From Sinotaia quadrata (Eukaryota; Mollusca; Gastropoda; Architaenioglossa; Viviparidae), in assembly GCA_028829895.1 (NCBI GenBank), contig CM054179.1:104991875-105055874 (forward strand): DNA of 64,000 bases. Direction: 5' to 3'. Positions within the stretch are counted from its first letter, which is position 1, and every line of letters begins with the position of its first letter. The notes under the pieces are model-generated. The model was not told the origin of the DNA, did not search any database, and worked only from the letters and a program-made list of their open reading frames with translations. Of the stretch, positions 38,115 to 51,080 are shown piece after piece. The position numbers and the translations under genes were made by a program.

Positions 38115-38250
38115 TTTATTTTCCTAAAAAATCTGCTAATCATCAGCTCACGTCATGAATGTAAAATATTTCATGTAGTGAGTGTATGATATCATTAAAG
38201 GACAGTAAAGATTTCCATTAATGAATTACATCCCTTCAGGACCGGCAGTT
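38115..38250 (-). CDS. Candidate short alternative terminal exon
   Basis: The acceptor is exceptionally strong: a T/G-rich tract TTTGTTTGTTTTTGTTTTACAG ends at 38251. Entered in phase 1, as exons 1-3 would require, it reads (E)LPVLKGCNSLMEIFTVL and stops at 38195. An AATAAA follows at 38120-38115 on the same strand, about 75 bases after the stop. Phase 0 gives a stop after four codons. It would end the protein without the cassette A or B fingers. It lies between cassettes A and B. This is speculative. Confidence 0.3.
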
Positions 38251-40822
38251 CTGTAAAACAAAAACAAACAAAAGAAATCTACAACAGCCTTATATTAAAA
38301 TTATCTCCCAGTGAAATAATAATTAATGAGCAACTCTATGGAATCAAATGTGCCCAAATGAGGGTCCGCTGTGTGTACATGTTCTTTATTTGAAGGTTTA
38401 ATGCATTTACAAAATATATATATATATGTATCTATGTATATGTGTAAATATGTATATGTGCGTGCATGCATGCAAGGTTTGGTCAAATAATACCTGGATG
38501 GCATCTTAAAAATTCATTAATTGAAAACTAAATATCATGCCCTTCAAAGTAGTCTTCTTGAGAAGCTATCAGTATAAATTGCTGCCAAAATCTTTTCCAC
38601 TTCTGGAAACACTCTTATGGGCACTTATCAAAATCACTTTTAAGTCAGTCTCTGAATTTTAAAAATACTGTCTATACATTGAAAACACCTTTCAATAAAA
38701 TTTTAGTTTCTGAAACAGTTAAACATGTTAAACAGTTCCAATTCTGATGTGTACAGATTCTAGCAAAAATTTATAGAGGTTTCTGTTAAACTTGAACTGG
38801 GCATATGTGCTACAATAAGGTAGAACAACAGTGTATCCTAGAGTATCAGTTTGCCTTGCACTTTTTGCAGAAAGCAGGGTGATTCACAAGCGTATGTATG
38901 CATGCAATAAAGCAGACAATAATGTATGAATCAGCACTTTTCATGCACTTCAATGTGAATTAAACAAAGTATGAATATATTAGTTGTTAATATATGCAAT
39001 ATGTATAAAAAATATGTTGTTTTGATTTTGTATCACTAGCTGGCCTCAAAATTATATTTAATTTTCATTTCCATGTACCTTTAGAGTGTGCTCATATTTC
39101 TAATTCTAACATTCAACAGACTAAATTATGTTCCATGTAATGGCAATTAATAATGCATACACGTGAGATCATACAGCAAAACAAAACAAACAAAATCTAT
39201 TACTGATTACTGTAAAAGTCAAAAGTGACCAAAGGCTTTAAATTAAGTGTCTGAAAAATATGCTATGTGTATATTACAAAACCCAACATAAAACCCCTGT
39301 ATAAATCCAGTATACAGTGCATCACACACAGAGGTTTATATCATCAACTAAGGAAAGCTTCACACTGGTCACTAATCCCCCAAAACTCCAACCAAGGAAT
39401 ACTGTATAAATGTATGCGAGTCATTCTCTGGATGAGTATACCACATTAGAATGTGTCTTAAAAATGAAGCACTGAAATAAAATGTGTTTATAATCTAATT
39501 ATTCAAAATTAAAGAGAGATACATAAGAAATTTGTGTAATTTACTTTGTAATTATTTGTAGTACAAAATCATTTTGGAAGTGAAAATGGGCCTCTTTTAC
39601 TTTTATCTTGAAATATTAATTTTTTCAAGGAAAAAAATATTTTAAAAGGCATTTTCTTTGTAGCACTTCATTTCCATATAAATTGGATCCAAAACTTTTA
39701 TTCTGTTAGTGAACATCTACATGTTATACATAAATGCCACATACTATTTAAACAATTGAAAGATGTGGAATATTCATAGGCTAATGTTTTTCACATTTAT
39801 TTGTTGTATCCAGAAATATTAAGCTTTAAGAAAATTAATTTGACTTTGTTTCCATTGTAATTTGTAGCATGTGAAGAAGAAAATCATAAAGTTGTAAATA
39901 TAAACAATGATGATAGCATCACAAACTACTTCTTAAGTTTTTCAAAGGTGCCATATTGCAGAAAGATTACTCTCATTTCATTTTGTCTTGGTGTGATGAG
40001 TTTAAGTACCAAATAAGAAAAATAACTCATTTTCATCAAAGATCATGCTGTTATGGGTGGTAATGCAACAAAATTTTTTGAGTCATTAACATTTGAAAAT
40101 TGTTTTAGTTTCTGATAATCTCGATATATTTTGAATAAACTGGTAAACATAAAATAGCTGAAATATTTATGTAAATATCCATGTAGTTAATTTTACATTT
40201 AAAGTTTTACACTGCTTGTGTATGTTTTAAACCTGAGAAAGTAAGGGTAAAAAAAAAAGTAAATTGTATTCAAAACTTTGAACAGTTCAAGTAGGCTTAT
40301 TATGTACGAAAAACATTATATTTAAGTGGACATGTTTGTTTTTGCAACAATAACTTAGTCTGTTTTATGTTTAGTTGAGAAAAACAGAGCTTTTATTTTT
40401 ATGATGGTTGCTATTCTTCATCACTATGAATTAAATTTTTGCAGTCATAGTTTTATAACCTATTTAAAGCAAATATGTATCCAGATAAAGTTAATAACTT
40501 AGGTTAATAAAAAATATATATTTTTGTTGTAATGACATAATTATATTGCTTATTTACAAATATTCTTAATCTGGTAAAACACCCATCAACTTTACAGTTC
40601 AAATTTTCATCAGAAACATATTTACATATTTCAAACTCCTATAACATCAGTTTTATCTTTTATGTTTTTAAATGAGCATTAAGCCTCATTATTGACTTTA
40701 ACATGTAAAATAATTAGATTTAATCCACTTTTGTACACTTCATGTCACAAAATGTTACACTCATACAGAGAATGACACATATATATGTAAAGAATATACA
40801 AAAATAAAAAAAAAAACTTCCA
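38251..40822. other. Gene-free stretch; holds the 3' end of cassette A
   Basis: The 3' untranslated region of cassette A should start at 40822 and run downward; an AATAAA on the minus strand lies at about 40396. A short (AT)n occurs at 38415-38427. Nothing else is identified. Confidence 0.5.
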
Positions 40823-41590
40823 TTACAAATACTGAAATGAACTATCTGCATTGCTAAGTAATGGACTCTGATCAAAAGAACCACTTAGATATTTCTGATG
40901 CTTTTTCATGTGAACATTTAAGCTATTCTTCTGAGCAAAAGTGGCATCACACTGTTGGCACTGATATGGCCGTTCACCACTGTGAATACGTTTGTGTACT
41001 GTTAGGTTATAGCTTGTTGTATACCCTTGTCCACACATGTCGCACTTATGTGGCCTAATGCCCAAATGAGTGATCACATGTTTTTTATGTGCACATCTGT
41101 TATAAAATATTCTTGAGCAAACATTGCATTCAAACTTTTTGTCTCTAATATGGACAGTTTTTTTGTGGTTGCATAGGTAACTTCTGTCCATAAAAGATTT
41201 TCCACAAAGCTCACAGATATGAGGCCTTTCTCGTGGTCCTGGCTCATGTGTCTGCAGGTGACGTCTCAGCATATACTTGAACAAAGTGGCAAAGCTGCAC
41301 TTATCACACTGATATCTGTATTTCTTTTCATCCATGGGGCAAGAATTGACATGGGCAGTGAAAGAAGATCGCTTTTTAAAAACTTTGCCACAAGTGTGAC
41401 ATAGATATTCATGAGTTGCAAACAGGAATGCCTTCTGCCTCGGATTTAACTTTCTTCCTCTTGGAGCAAATTTAACGCATGAAGCCTTGTTTTTAGCATC
41501 AATACGAATGTGATCAGCAGCCTGTTCCCTCAAAGTAAAAGCACGCATACATTTCAAACATCTGAAATAATGCTGACTATCACCAACCTC
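40823..41590 (-). CDS. Cassette A exon 5 (terminal): zinc-finger block and C-terminus
   Basis: The acceptor is a T-run ending TTTGCAG at 41591, entered in phase 0. It encodes 255 residues. A degenerate finger (CLKC without a clean second histidine pair) comes first, then a C2HC finger (CHTCGKVFKKRSSFTAHVNSC). Five C2H2 fingers follow with first pairs CDKC, CELC, CNVC, CDMC and CQQC, linked by HEPGPRERPHI, HIRDKKFE, HLGIRPHK and HSGERPYQ. A tail rich in Ser and ending SSFQYL closes the protein. It is a nuclear DNA-binding array. The last five fingers line up in order with the last five of cassette B, which are split over two exons there. The upstream frame to 41701 is intron read-through. Confidence 0.9.
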   Translation of the reverse strand, partial: EVGDSQHYFRCLKCMRAFTLREQAADHIRIDAKNKASCVKFAPRGRKLNPRQKAFLFATHEYLCHTCGKVFKKRSSFTAHVNSCPMDEKKYRYQCDKCSFATLFKYMLRRHLQTHEPGPRERPHICELCGKSFMDRSYLCNHKKTVHIRDKKFECNVCSRIFYNRCAHKKHVITHLGIRPHKCDMCGQGYTTSYNLTVHKRIHSGERPYQCQQCDATFAQKNSLNVHMKKHQKYLSGSFDQSPLLSNADSSFQYL

Positions 41591-42553
41591 CTGCAAAAAA
41601 AAAAAAAATAGCAGAATGACAGTTCTTCTGGGTTTACATCTAGATATAGACTGACAGACTTCATTCAAAAGAGACAGTATAACAGATTTTTTCAACCTCA
41701 TTGGTGGAACAGCTAAAAAGTAGGGAATTTTGAATCTGCTTTGGGAGGGTTTTATTTAAAAACAACAAACAGTGATTTTGACTTTTGGGTCAAGTTTAGA
41801 AGCAATCTTTCACATACAGAGCAACTTGTGGTGAAGATATAACTTATAAGAGATATACACTAGTGAAAGACTCAATGCTTGATCTCTTTTAGAAATAAAA
41901 ATACTCCCTTAATGAAACAAAGTTTCAATGTTAACAAGAATGCAGTAAACTCTCAATTTGCTGGGCTAATGAAGATGACAGCATGCACAAACAATCCAAA
42001 GGTGATATTTTATAGTATTTTATAAATACTTATGTATGCATAACAACTTACTGATTTATTCTAATAATTGTATTCATGCACATCCTTTAATCACTAATTT
42101 CTGCTTGTTTTCAAGAATTCCTCGCCACCATGACATCATTATTATATTCATAAGAAACTGAACTCCTTCTCACTTATACTCCCCACTCGCTGCACTTGCA
42201 TGTATGCCAGAAAATGAGACACATGGAGATATGTAAATTTACAGTGAATAATTTTATGAATCAGTAAACTAAAGAAAGAATTATGCAAGGACAGCCCATA
42301 AAGCTGATAAGATACACCTGGATAACTAAGTGTAGACTGTACTACTATTAGGCACGTTGAGGAGTATTCTTTTTCTAAAATTCTAAATATAATCCAAACA
42401 ACAAAAATCAATGTATAACTTAAAGTATTTAAATCCGTTTACTATGCTAATTCGATAAACAATAACGTATTAGTGTCTGCAGGCTATTTCTATTGCCAAT
42501 CTCTTATATTTAATTTTGCTATCACAATTTATTTAAAGTTAATTATAACTTAC
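41591..42553 (-). other. Intron A4-A5
   Basis: GT/AG intron of 963 bases; no feature seen in it. Confidence 0.7.
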
Positions 42554-42603
42554 CCTTCTACATTTTACAATGACGTCTTTTAGAGGTAATGTGTGAGGAT
42601 CAG
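42554..42603 (-). CDS. Cassette A exon 4: 50-bp microexon
   Basis: The acceptor is TTTATTGCAG (42613-42604) and the donor is AGAAGG|GTAAGT after 42554. It enters in phase 1 and leaves in phase 0, encoding (A)DPHTLPLKDVIVKCRR. It connects exon 3 to the finger block and was found from splice sites and phase. Its size and phases mirror the 44-bp exon 3 of cassette B. Confidence 0.75.
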
Positions 42604-45042
42604 CTGCAATAAATTAATGTGAAATTTTATGTTGATAAAAAGTAATACAAAGTGAAGATTTATACTCAAGTTATATATTATTTTTTAAATAAACAGAATA
42701 TTTTTGTCTAAAATGTTTGCATTTTATTTAAAAATGTTTTAAGGAAAAATATTTCATAATTCTTACATAAACTTTTTAAGGCCAGACCACCACATGGGAA
42801 TAGTTTTTTTTTTATTTAAATTTGTTGAGAATTTTTCATAATGCTCACAAGTGAACTATGATGCTAACAATTATTTTAAAACATGTACAAAATTTATTTA
42901 AACTGGCATTATTTTCCAAATATTAACTCATTTGTGACGTGTGACAACATTTTCAATGACTAATCTTCCACAAGGAAACAATACAGCATAATGTGTCATT
43001 TATATACTTCTATCCTGATATAATGTGATCTTCAAGAATTAAAAAAATCTGTTTATATGTGAAACCACACTGTACTGAAGATGCTTTAGTCAAGAGCATT
43101 TCTGTAAGGAAAGTGTTTTTGTTAGAATAACCTGGTATTATTACAATAAATATATCTGTGTAGCAATGATCAAAGTGAATTTTCTTTTGTTAATTACAAA
43201 AAATATTTTACAAGCTTACTTAAAAAGAGGCAATGAATTAATTATTTTATTGTTTCATTGAAAACTGCCTCCATCTCACACATGGTTTAGCTGTCAGTAA
43301 AAATAAAATGAATTTAAACTTCCTATGGTTTTAAACTATCAACAGATTTAAACTGTCAATGTTGTAATTTAATTAAGACTTGCAGATTTTAGGACTTTTT
43401 CCCTGTAAAAAATGGGTGTGAAAGTTTTAAAATACTGTAATTGCACTCAATTTTGTGTTTCAAACTCTCAATCCAATTCCAAGGCAGACTTGTTTTGACT
43501 TGTAAAACACGTACTATTAGTATTACTAAATTTGTAAATAATCATAAATGTATAAACTGGAATTAATCAGAATAAAAGTATGTTTTAGACAAGACAGATA
43601 ACAAGAGCTACTTTACCATATTATATTCAAATTGACAGTGATTGGATCACATATCAGGACACAGTTGTGTGTGTATATTGTGAGTTATGTGTGCATGAGT
43701 GTGTTAGAAACCTATCACATCTGTGAAAATATTGACATATAGTTTGAAATAATACTGTATTATGGTTAATACTAATACAGTAATAGTACTTTCAAAACTT
43801 ATAGTTATACTGATATAGCAAAGCAGCCATTTACAAAAGATGTATACTATCCACTGTAGCATAATGACATGAATCAGGTAAAAGCAAATAACTAACTGTA
43901 TTAAGATTCAGCTTTACTGCCAATTTTGAATTTCATTTTTTTTTTTTAATGTGGGGAAGCCTTCATGTATCACTAACTAAAATTTATAACAGATATAATT
44001 GAAAGATTAAAATTTCTAGATTTTACAGGTGTGACCCCCAATAGCCTGAAATAAAATTGGATTGCATTTTTACCTGCCATTCATATATTTTATATATATC
44101 ATCTTCTAAATCAAATAACATAGATGACTGGCATCTATTATTCAGGTGAGCTTTCACTGCTAATTTAGAATTTTCAATCATTTATTTAATTTAACTTTAA
44201 GTGTAAAACTGTGCTAGTAATAAATTGAATTAGTACCTGTTTTTCAAAGCCATTCTGAATTTCTATTTCAATGATTAATCGTGCCAGCACAAATATGACT
44301 TAAGTAAACATACTGCGCTGATATCTGCTTATTCAATTGAGATATTTTAATTATTTTAATTTTTAAAATTTTATGACAAAAAATTGTCCCCGTTTGCTCA
44401 ATTTGATCGGTATAAAGTGACTGCAATTTCACACTAACCATTTTGAAAGTACCTAAGGTTAGTTTAGAGCACCATCTCTTTCAGGTAATCAGACTGCATA
44501 TGTCAATTGTCATACTCTAACTTCAAATCAACAAGAATTATCAAAATTAGTTATGTACAAATCACAAACCCTAATAGAAATATTCTAAAAATAAATTATA
44601 GGAGGGGAGATAATTCTCTTTGCATTCATCTATAGAGATATGTATATATTATATGTAACTTAAGCAAAAATGGCAGTTTACATACTTCACAGATATATTT
44701 CAAAGTAATTTCTATACTTAGGAAATGCTTTTCTGAATGAATACTGGTTTAAAAACTGTATTTGCACATTAAAAAAACAACAATACATTTTTTCAATAGT
44801 AAAAAATTCTCCAAGAGAAAATATTCAATCTACAACTATATAATAATTTCAAATTTAAAAATCAATTTTTCCATACAGTGGCCTGACCTTAAAATTTTCA
44901 GCTCTTAAAGACCTCCACCTCTCTCTTTCTCTTCTCTCCAACTATAAATCTCTCATCTCAATTTCAATTTCCCTATTTACATCACAAAGAAACCACTACC
45001 TTATCCAGTCACAAGGCAAAAAATAAACAAAAACATAAATAC
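42604..45042 (-). other. Intron A3-A4
   Basis: GT/AG intron of 2439 bases, AT-rich; no feature identified. Confidence 0.65.
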
Positions 45043-45291
45043 CTTGTATGTCATTAATATCATGCTTGCATCGCATATGAGAAACGAAATTCCAACGCTC
45101 CATAACAAAAAACTTCCGACAAATTGGACACATAATAAGGTAGTCATTAACTTCTTCTTGTATCTCTGTCTCATTTTTGTCTAATTCAGCAGGAATAGGC
45201 AACATCTGAAGTAAGTGCTCATAATAATGTTGACTGTCAGGATCACCAATACTTTCATCAGTCATTTTTCTACCTCTTGTTCTTTTTTGGC
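45043..45291 (-). CDS. Cassette A exon 3: linker and one zinc finger
   Basis: The acceptor is CCATTTTGCTTCACAG (45307-45292) and the donor is ATACAAG|GTATTT after 45043. Both ends are phase 1. It encodes about residues 362-444 of the 716-residue model. A basic start (QKRTRGRK) leads into an acidic linker, then a C2H2 finger at about 416-438 (CPICRKFFVMERWNFVSHMR then CKH). The frame upstream to 45391 is hydrophobic intron read-through, not a membrane segment of the protein. Confidence 0.85.
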
Positions 45292-47786
45292 CTGTGAAGC
45301 AAAATGGGTAATTGATAATGATATATTGCACAACAAATACCAGGAGCATTATATGTAAAATCAAAATAACAATATTTTTCTGTAAAGACATTACTTACAA
45401 GCAAAGTTTTAATTAAATAATATTAATGATGTAAAAACTTTTTTAAGAAGTAAATTTTTTTGGTAAAATTTCTTTATTTAGTTTCTTGATTTAGTTGTGT
45501 TTTTAAGTCCTGTTTAAGTGACCTTAGACTTAGTTATATTTTTAATATAACACCTGTTTAAGTGACCATTCTTTCTGATTTTATAGTTAAGAGGCTAAAA
45601 AAGCATTATAACAATTTTAAATGCAAAAATTAATAAAAAGTTATTAAATTGTACTACACATAGAGTAGAAGTATTAATAGAAGACAAAAGAAATAAATCA
45701 ACATTTAACAGTATATTATTATTAATATTATTATTTTTAATATATTATTAATAACTATAGAAACATTCACAAAAGACACAAATAACATTAAAAACACACA
45801 CACACACACATATCATACCACATACAAATTTTAAACTGACATAGTTAAGTAGGGATCTTTTCAAAATCTATCCTTATTTTCTTTAAAAATTATTATTTAA
45901 TTATATCTTATAATATACACAATTTTTTATGCATAATTTAAATTTAATTTGCTTTTACTCTTTGAAAATTAATATTTAATTATTATATAGTTTATATTAT
46001 ATTTTACTATTATATTAAAATACAAATTCAGCATTCATACAAAAATATTCTTACCTCAAACATCTTGATGGGGTATGCACATCTCCAAAGAGGCTTTCAA
46101 ACATAACTCATGCTCGTCTGCAAAAGTCTACCAAACTTGTAGACCATTATTCTCAGTAATGTACCTCATCTAAATCATGTCTGAGTGTTTTCTTCTTTCT
46201 TTAAATTAATACCTATTTGATTTTTAATACAATTTATGTTGGTCCATTGGGGTAAAGTATAATTTATACATCTTCCCTATCATACTCAATTAAGTTACCA
46301 TTTCATACAAATTATGTGAGTCACATCTCATCTGATTATCTGAATAATAAGCTCATACTTCTATAAATAAATACTACTATCACATACAGGATGCTGTCAT
46401 TGTCAATCAATAACTTCTTCAATCTGTTATTCTGACACACAAATATGAAAATTAAACAAGTGTACCAACACTCAAATTCAAATGTTTAGGAAAATCTATC
46501 TGTAGTCTAACTCTAGTGAATCAAGAGTAAAAAGAACCACAAAAATAGAAGACAATAAACTTCAATGTAGATGTGGCAATTTTAACAAGTCAAGGGTCAT
46601 TCACAGAAGAGACAATACAACTACAAGTAAACACTAAATGTTTCAGACACACACTATTTTATTATAGTAACAAATAAATAATAAATTCTGCTGGACTTTA
46701 TTTTTTTATGTTTTATTATCAAGGATATAATAATAATCAAATTTTAATAAACTTTATTTTATGGCAACATTAAAAATAGCTCTTGCCAACTTGAGAGAAA
46801 AATGTATAGAAAGTTTTAATCATTTAAATATGTAATCAAGGTGTTAGTAACATTACAAGCAATATACACTATCCTAGGTCCTGCTTTATTGAATATTTAA
46901 AATTAAAAAGGATGGTCACTCATAACAGGCTTAGTTTATATAATAAGTATTTTATACTAACAGAAAATCTTATCCGAATATTCAAACAAATACCTTCACA
47001 GAGTTATTAGCAATATACCAACATTACAATAAATGAATAATTACTAAATCCGTATGGGGCTATTCATTTGGTAAGAATGTAGGGCTTTAAATTTTGCATA
47101 TTGAAAAGACAGGCAGACAGAAAAGAGTAAATTTACTAAAGAGCATGTATTCATCATTTGCATTTATATAACCACACAAATGTATTGTGTATTTCAAGTA
47201 CTTGTATCTGATTTTAGAACGATAAATCTAAATGTTCTCAAACATTACTTACTGATCTAGCATGATAATAATCATATTTGTATCAGTATGGTTTATAGAA
47301 CTTTTATGAACATCATCATGAGGACAATATAACCAGGATAATATAAATTATATTATATTTATAGTCATATATTTTTAAAAGAAAAAAAGTACAATTCTAC
47401 AATCTGATTGACTGCTGATAATGATATGAACAATTAATTAATGAAGCATAACTAGCAAACAGCCCCATTAAAATGTTTCTCAAGTATTAATTTTATTGTT
47501 AATTTTTATTCAAGCTTAAAATTTGTAAAGAAAATGTTAGACTAACTATAATAAAGACTGAAATTGTGAATATCGATTGGTGGAACATATGTGGTAAACT
47601 AAATGGAACAGCTATCTTTAGATCATAATAATTTTGTTAAGGTTTAACTCTGAAATGTAAGTATTTAGAAGTTATTCATTCCACAATGCTTTGTTTCAGT
47701 ATTTTAATTTAATATTAATAATAATGATGATAATAATAACTTTTACAATAATTTTAATTATAAAATTGATTCAATGATTTTTTTAT

Positions 47787-47835
47787 TTTTTATTTATTTA
47801 TTTATTTATTTATTTTTTTTTTTTTGGGGGGGGGC
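47787..47835. repeat. (ATTT)n followed by T-run and G-run
   Basis: ATTT repeats, then about a dozen T, then about ten G. No retroposon poly-A structure with flanking duplication was found. Confidence 0.7.
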
Positions 47836-49308
47836 GCAATGAACTTGTGCACTAAAAATATAACTAATTAAATTTTGTTGCAGGTACTAATTTAAGATTA
47901 AAGTTTGTGTGCATTAAAAGGTATTACTCAATTTGCATTAGTCAAAAAGAAATACATAGCAAAAACAGAAATTTTAAAATTGATTTTTTTTTTCTTTTTT
48001 GCCACATAGAAATGGGTGACACCTATTCATATTGTAATTTTATTAGTGCACAGTATAACAATTTTCAAAATAATGTAATAGTCTGACAGATAATGCTAAT
48101 GCTAATAATCTCACAAGTCACATATTTATCAATTATTATCTGTGTGCTGCTACACAAACCATAAAAATATTTTTTAGCATAAAAATACAAAAGCACAATG
48201 TAAGAATAAACAATATAGCTTATTACTAAGTAATTTTACAAGACATGTATTAACTACTACCATTATTATATAATCTCTGACTACTGAAATATTGTATTAG
48301 CAACAAAATGTACTACGAATCTGTGATGTGTACAACTACAAACTAAAAACAATATTTTCAAAAGGACAAAAACAGAAAGTAGTTTTATTAATAGGACTAG
48401 GAGATCAATGTTCAACAATTTGCAAATTAAGAATTACTAGTACATTTAATTCCATTTACAAATTCAACTAATAAAAATTAACAATCATGCAATCACACAC
48501 ATTTATTTTAAATATGAAATCAGTAAACAATAGTAACATTATGATTAATAATACTTAAATAGTACTGTAACAACTAACATATTATGACCAGTACTATCAA
48601 TAGTATTACTATAGGTAGTTAGTATTAACAGTAATAATACTTATTTTAAACAATAAATGAAGATTTTGTAGAAATTTCTATTTTAATTAATAGTCTGTTA
48701 TAATTTAGCTTTGTAAAATCTAATGCATTCATGCATGCCCAGTTTCAGTGTTGGACGACCTGTTCAAAGATAATGTAAATTACACAGAATACATCCACTC
48801 CTCATGTAGCTCACAATTGAAAATTAGTGTAAGAAGCAGAATGAAGGGAAATAACTTTTGACTTATGTTATATTGCTTTTTGTGACACTTTATCCAAATA
48901 AGTGCAGAATGGTTTAATGACATTCAAACAAATTCCATATTTTCTTAAATAAATAACAAACATAAGATTTCTTTTTAAGGAACATACATTCAAACATTTT
49001 TATCTATGATTATATACTGATCTATAATGTGCAACACAAATGTCTAAATTACTCAAACACTCTTTTAACCATGGTAAATATAATTTTTACACAGACTTAC
49101 TGACTAAATTGTATTTGATCCACAAAAATATATCAGCAATTTGTTAAAGCTAGTGGCAATGTTGTATTTAATTTAATGATATTAAGTAATTAATAAATAA
49201 TAGATTAATAAATACTGAATTTGATTAAGATTATATTATTATAAAGCAAGTTTTCCACACCCTCTGTAAACTAATCACTTTAGAATAAACAATAATGTAC
49301 ATATTTGC

Positions 49309-49314
<6 letters not shown>

Positions 49315-49372
<58 letters not shown>
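49315..49372. repeat. (AT)n microsatellite
   Basis: About 28 uninterrupted AT repeats. Confidence 0.97.
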
Positions 49373-49377
<5 letters not shown>

Positions 49378-50989
49378 GATTTTCTAAACATACAAAAAAA
49401 ATAAGTAAAAATTATTGTCATATTTTTCTTCTTATTTATGTTGGGGTTTTTTTTATCTTACTTTCTTCAACATCTCTTTAACTAAGCATCCCAGCCTGCA
49501 AATTTCACAAACTATTATTATTAAATAAGTCAAAAACAGCAATAAAGATAAATAATAAAATGGTTTGATAAATTGGTTCCTCATTTCTTTTTCTTTTTAA
49601 ACAATAATTATAAAACTTTAAAAAAAACTGTGAAGTGAATCAAATATTATTGAATCATCAATGAATTTAATATAGTTTGTTAAACAATAAATTGTCACTC
49701 AAACTAAAGAAAAAGAAATAAACTGAAAACCAAATGTGGATTAATATAAAGGAATAACACTAGTATTACAGTATCACTCATATTACAGTACTAGTAGTAC
49801 TAGTAATAATACAGTAATACTAAAGAATAATACAACATAATTTCAAATTAGTAATAGAAGTGTTCTCTGATTTGCAGAATTCCACAGACATAAACTAAAT
49901 TATAAAGTCCAAGTTATCTACAAAGACTCATTGTAGTATTTAGGGAAGCACCACAATATTTACTATGGCAGGAGAAAATTATTATTGTATAATATTATAT
50001 TATATTAATGATATAATATAAAATATAAATTATAATGAAGCATATAATATGTAATTTTATAAATTCTATTTCATTTATTAATAAATGTAAAAATAGGATA
50101 ATTTAACTTCATTTATCTAGCAAAAATATCCAGAAGTAACACTAACAGTGCTTCCTTTTCAAGTAGGATATGTATTGTATTTATATAGACTTCTAATTTC
50201 TATATGTATGCATTGTATTATTATTATTATTTACTATTTCAGTTTCTGAGAATGTACTAACCCCCTATCATAGCTCCTAAATGAAAATCTGGTACAAGTG
50301 CAGGTTTGATGCATCAAAGAGGAAAACAGTAATGATAAAAGAGAAAGTTTATAATTATAAAGCAGTCTGTATTCAAGATATCATTAGGAAAAGGAGTAAC
50401 TTTAAAACTTTAATTACAAACTGTCCTGTTACAAGCTATTTTGAAATATTTTTTAATCAGTTATGAGTTACATAAACATTTGACTAAATAGTATTACTAT
50501 TAGTAAAATTGTAAAAGATTTTGTGAATGGAATTTGTTCATAACTCCAGGACTGCCTGTACAATAAAAAATATACAGTAAAACCAATACACTAAGAAATG
50601 ATTGGGCAATATTAAAAGTAATACTAATAGTAATACTAATAATATTGGAAATTAATAATATAATGCTAATGATTTAACATTACATTAAAATGATTAACTT
50701 TTCTAAAACACATCATCAGTTACAAAATGATTTAAGGGGATAAATATTCCACAAGTGATTAGGCCTATCAAAAAGCATGTTTAAATATAAAATAGTATTC
50801 ATCATTTTTCATGAACATTGATTAATAAGATTAAAAACAAATTAAATCAGAATGTTGTTGATACTAGTGTGAGGTAAACTGCAAGTGATTTCATTATACC
50901 AACAAACTAATTACAGAGGTTATGTATTTTAGTTGTTACTACAACTAATAGAAATTAGTATAACTATAACTATAACTTATAAGTTACTA

Positions 50990-51080
50990 CTACTTCTCCT
51001 GTACTAGTAGTACTACTACTAGTACTAGTAGTACCAATAGCAAAAGCATAGTACTAGTAATACTGTGCTGCACATAGTAG
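50990..51080. repeat. Cluster of TACTAGTA palindromic simple repeats
   Basis: ACTAGTAGTACTACTACTAG and related short units alternate. Similar but sparser runs are at 49760-49830 and 54200-54390, suggesting a shared slippage-prone motif. Confidence 0.7.

Noticed and set aside
45292..45391. Hydrophobic N-terminal extension of exon 3, resembling a membrane segment
   Set aside because: It lies upstream of a good acceptor (GCTTCACAG) and is intron read-through; the phase-1 join explains the exon better.
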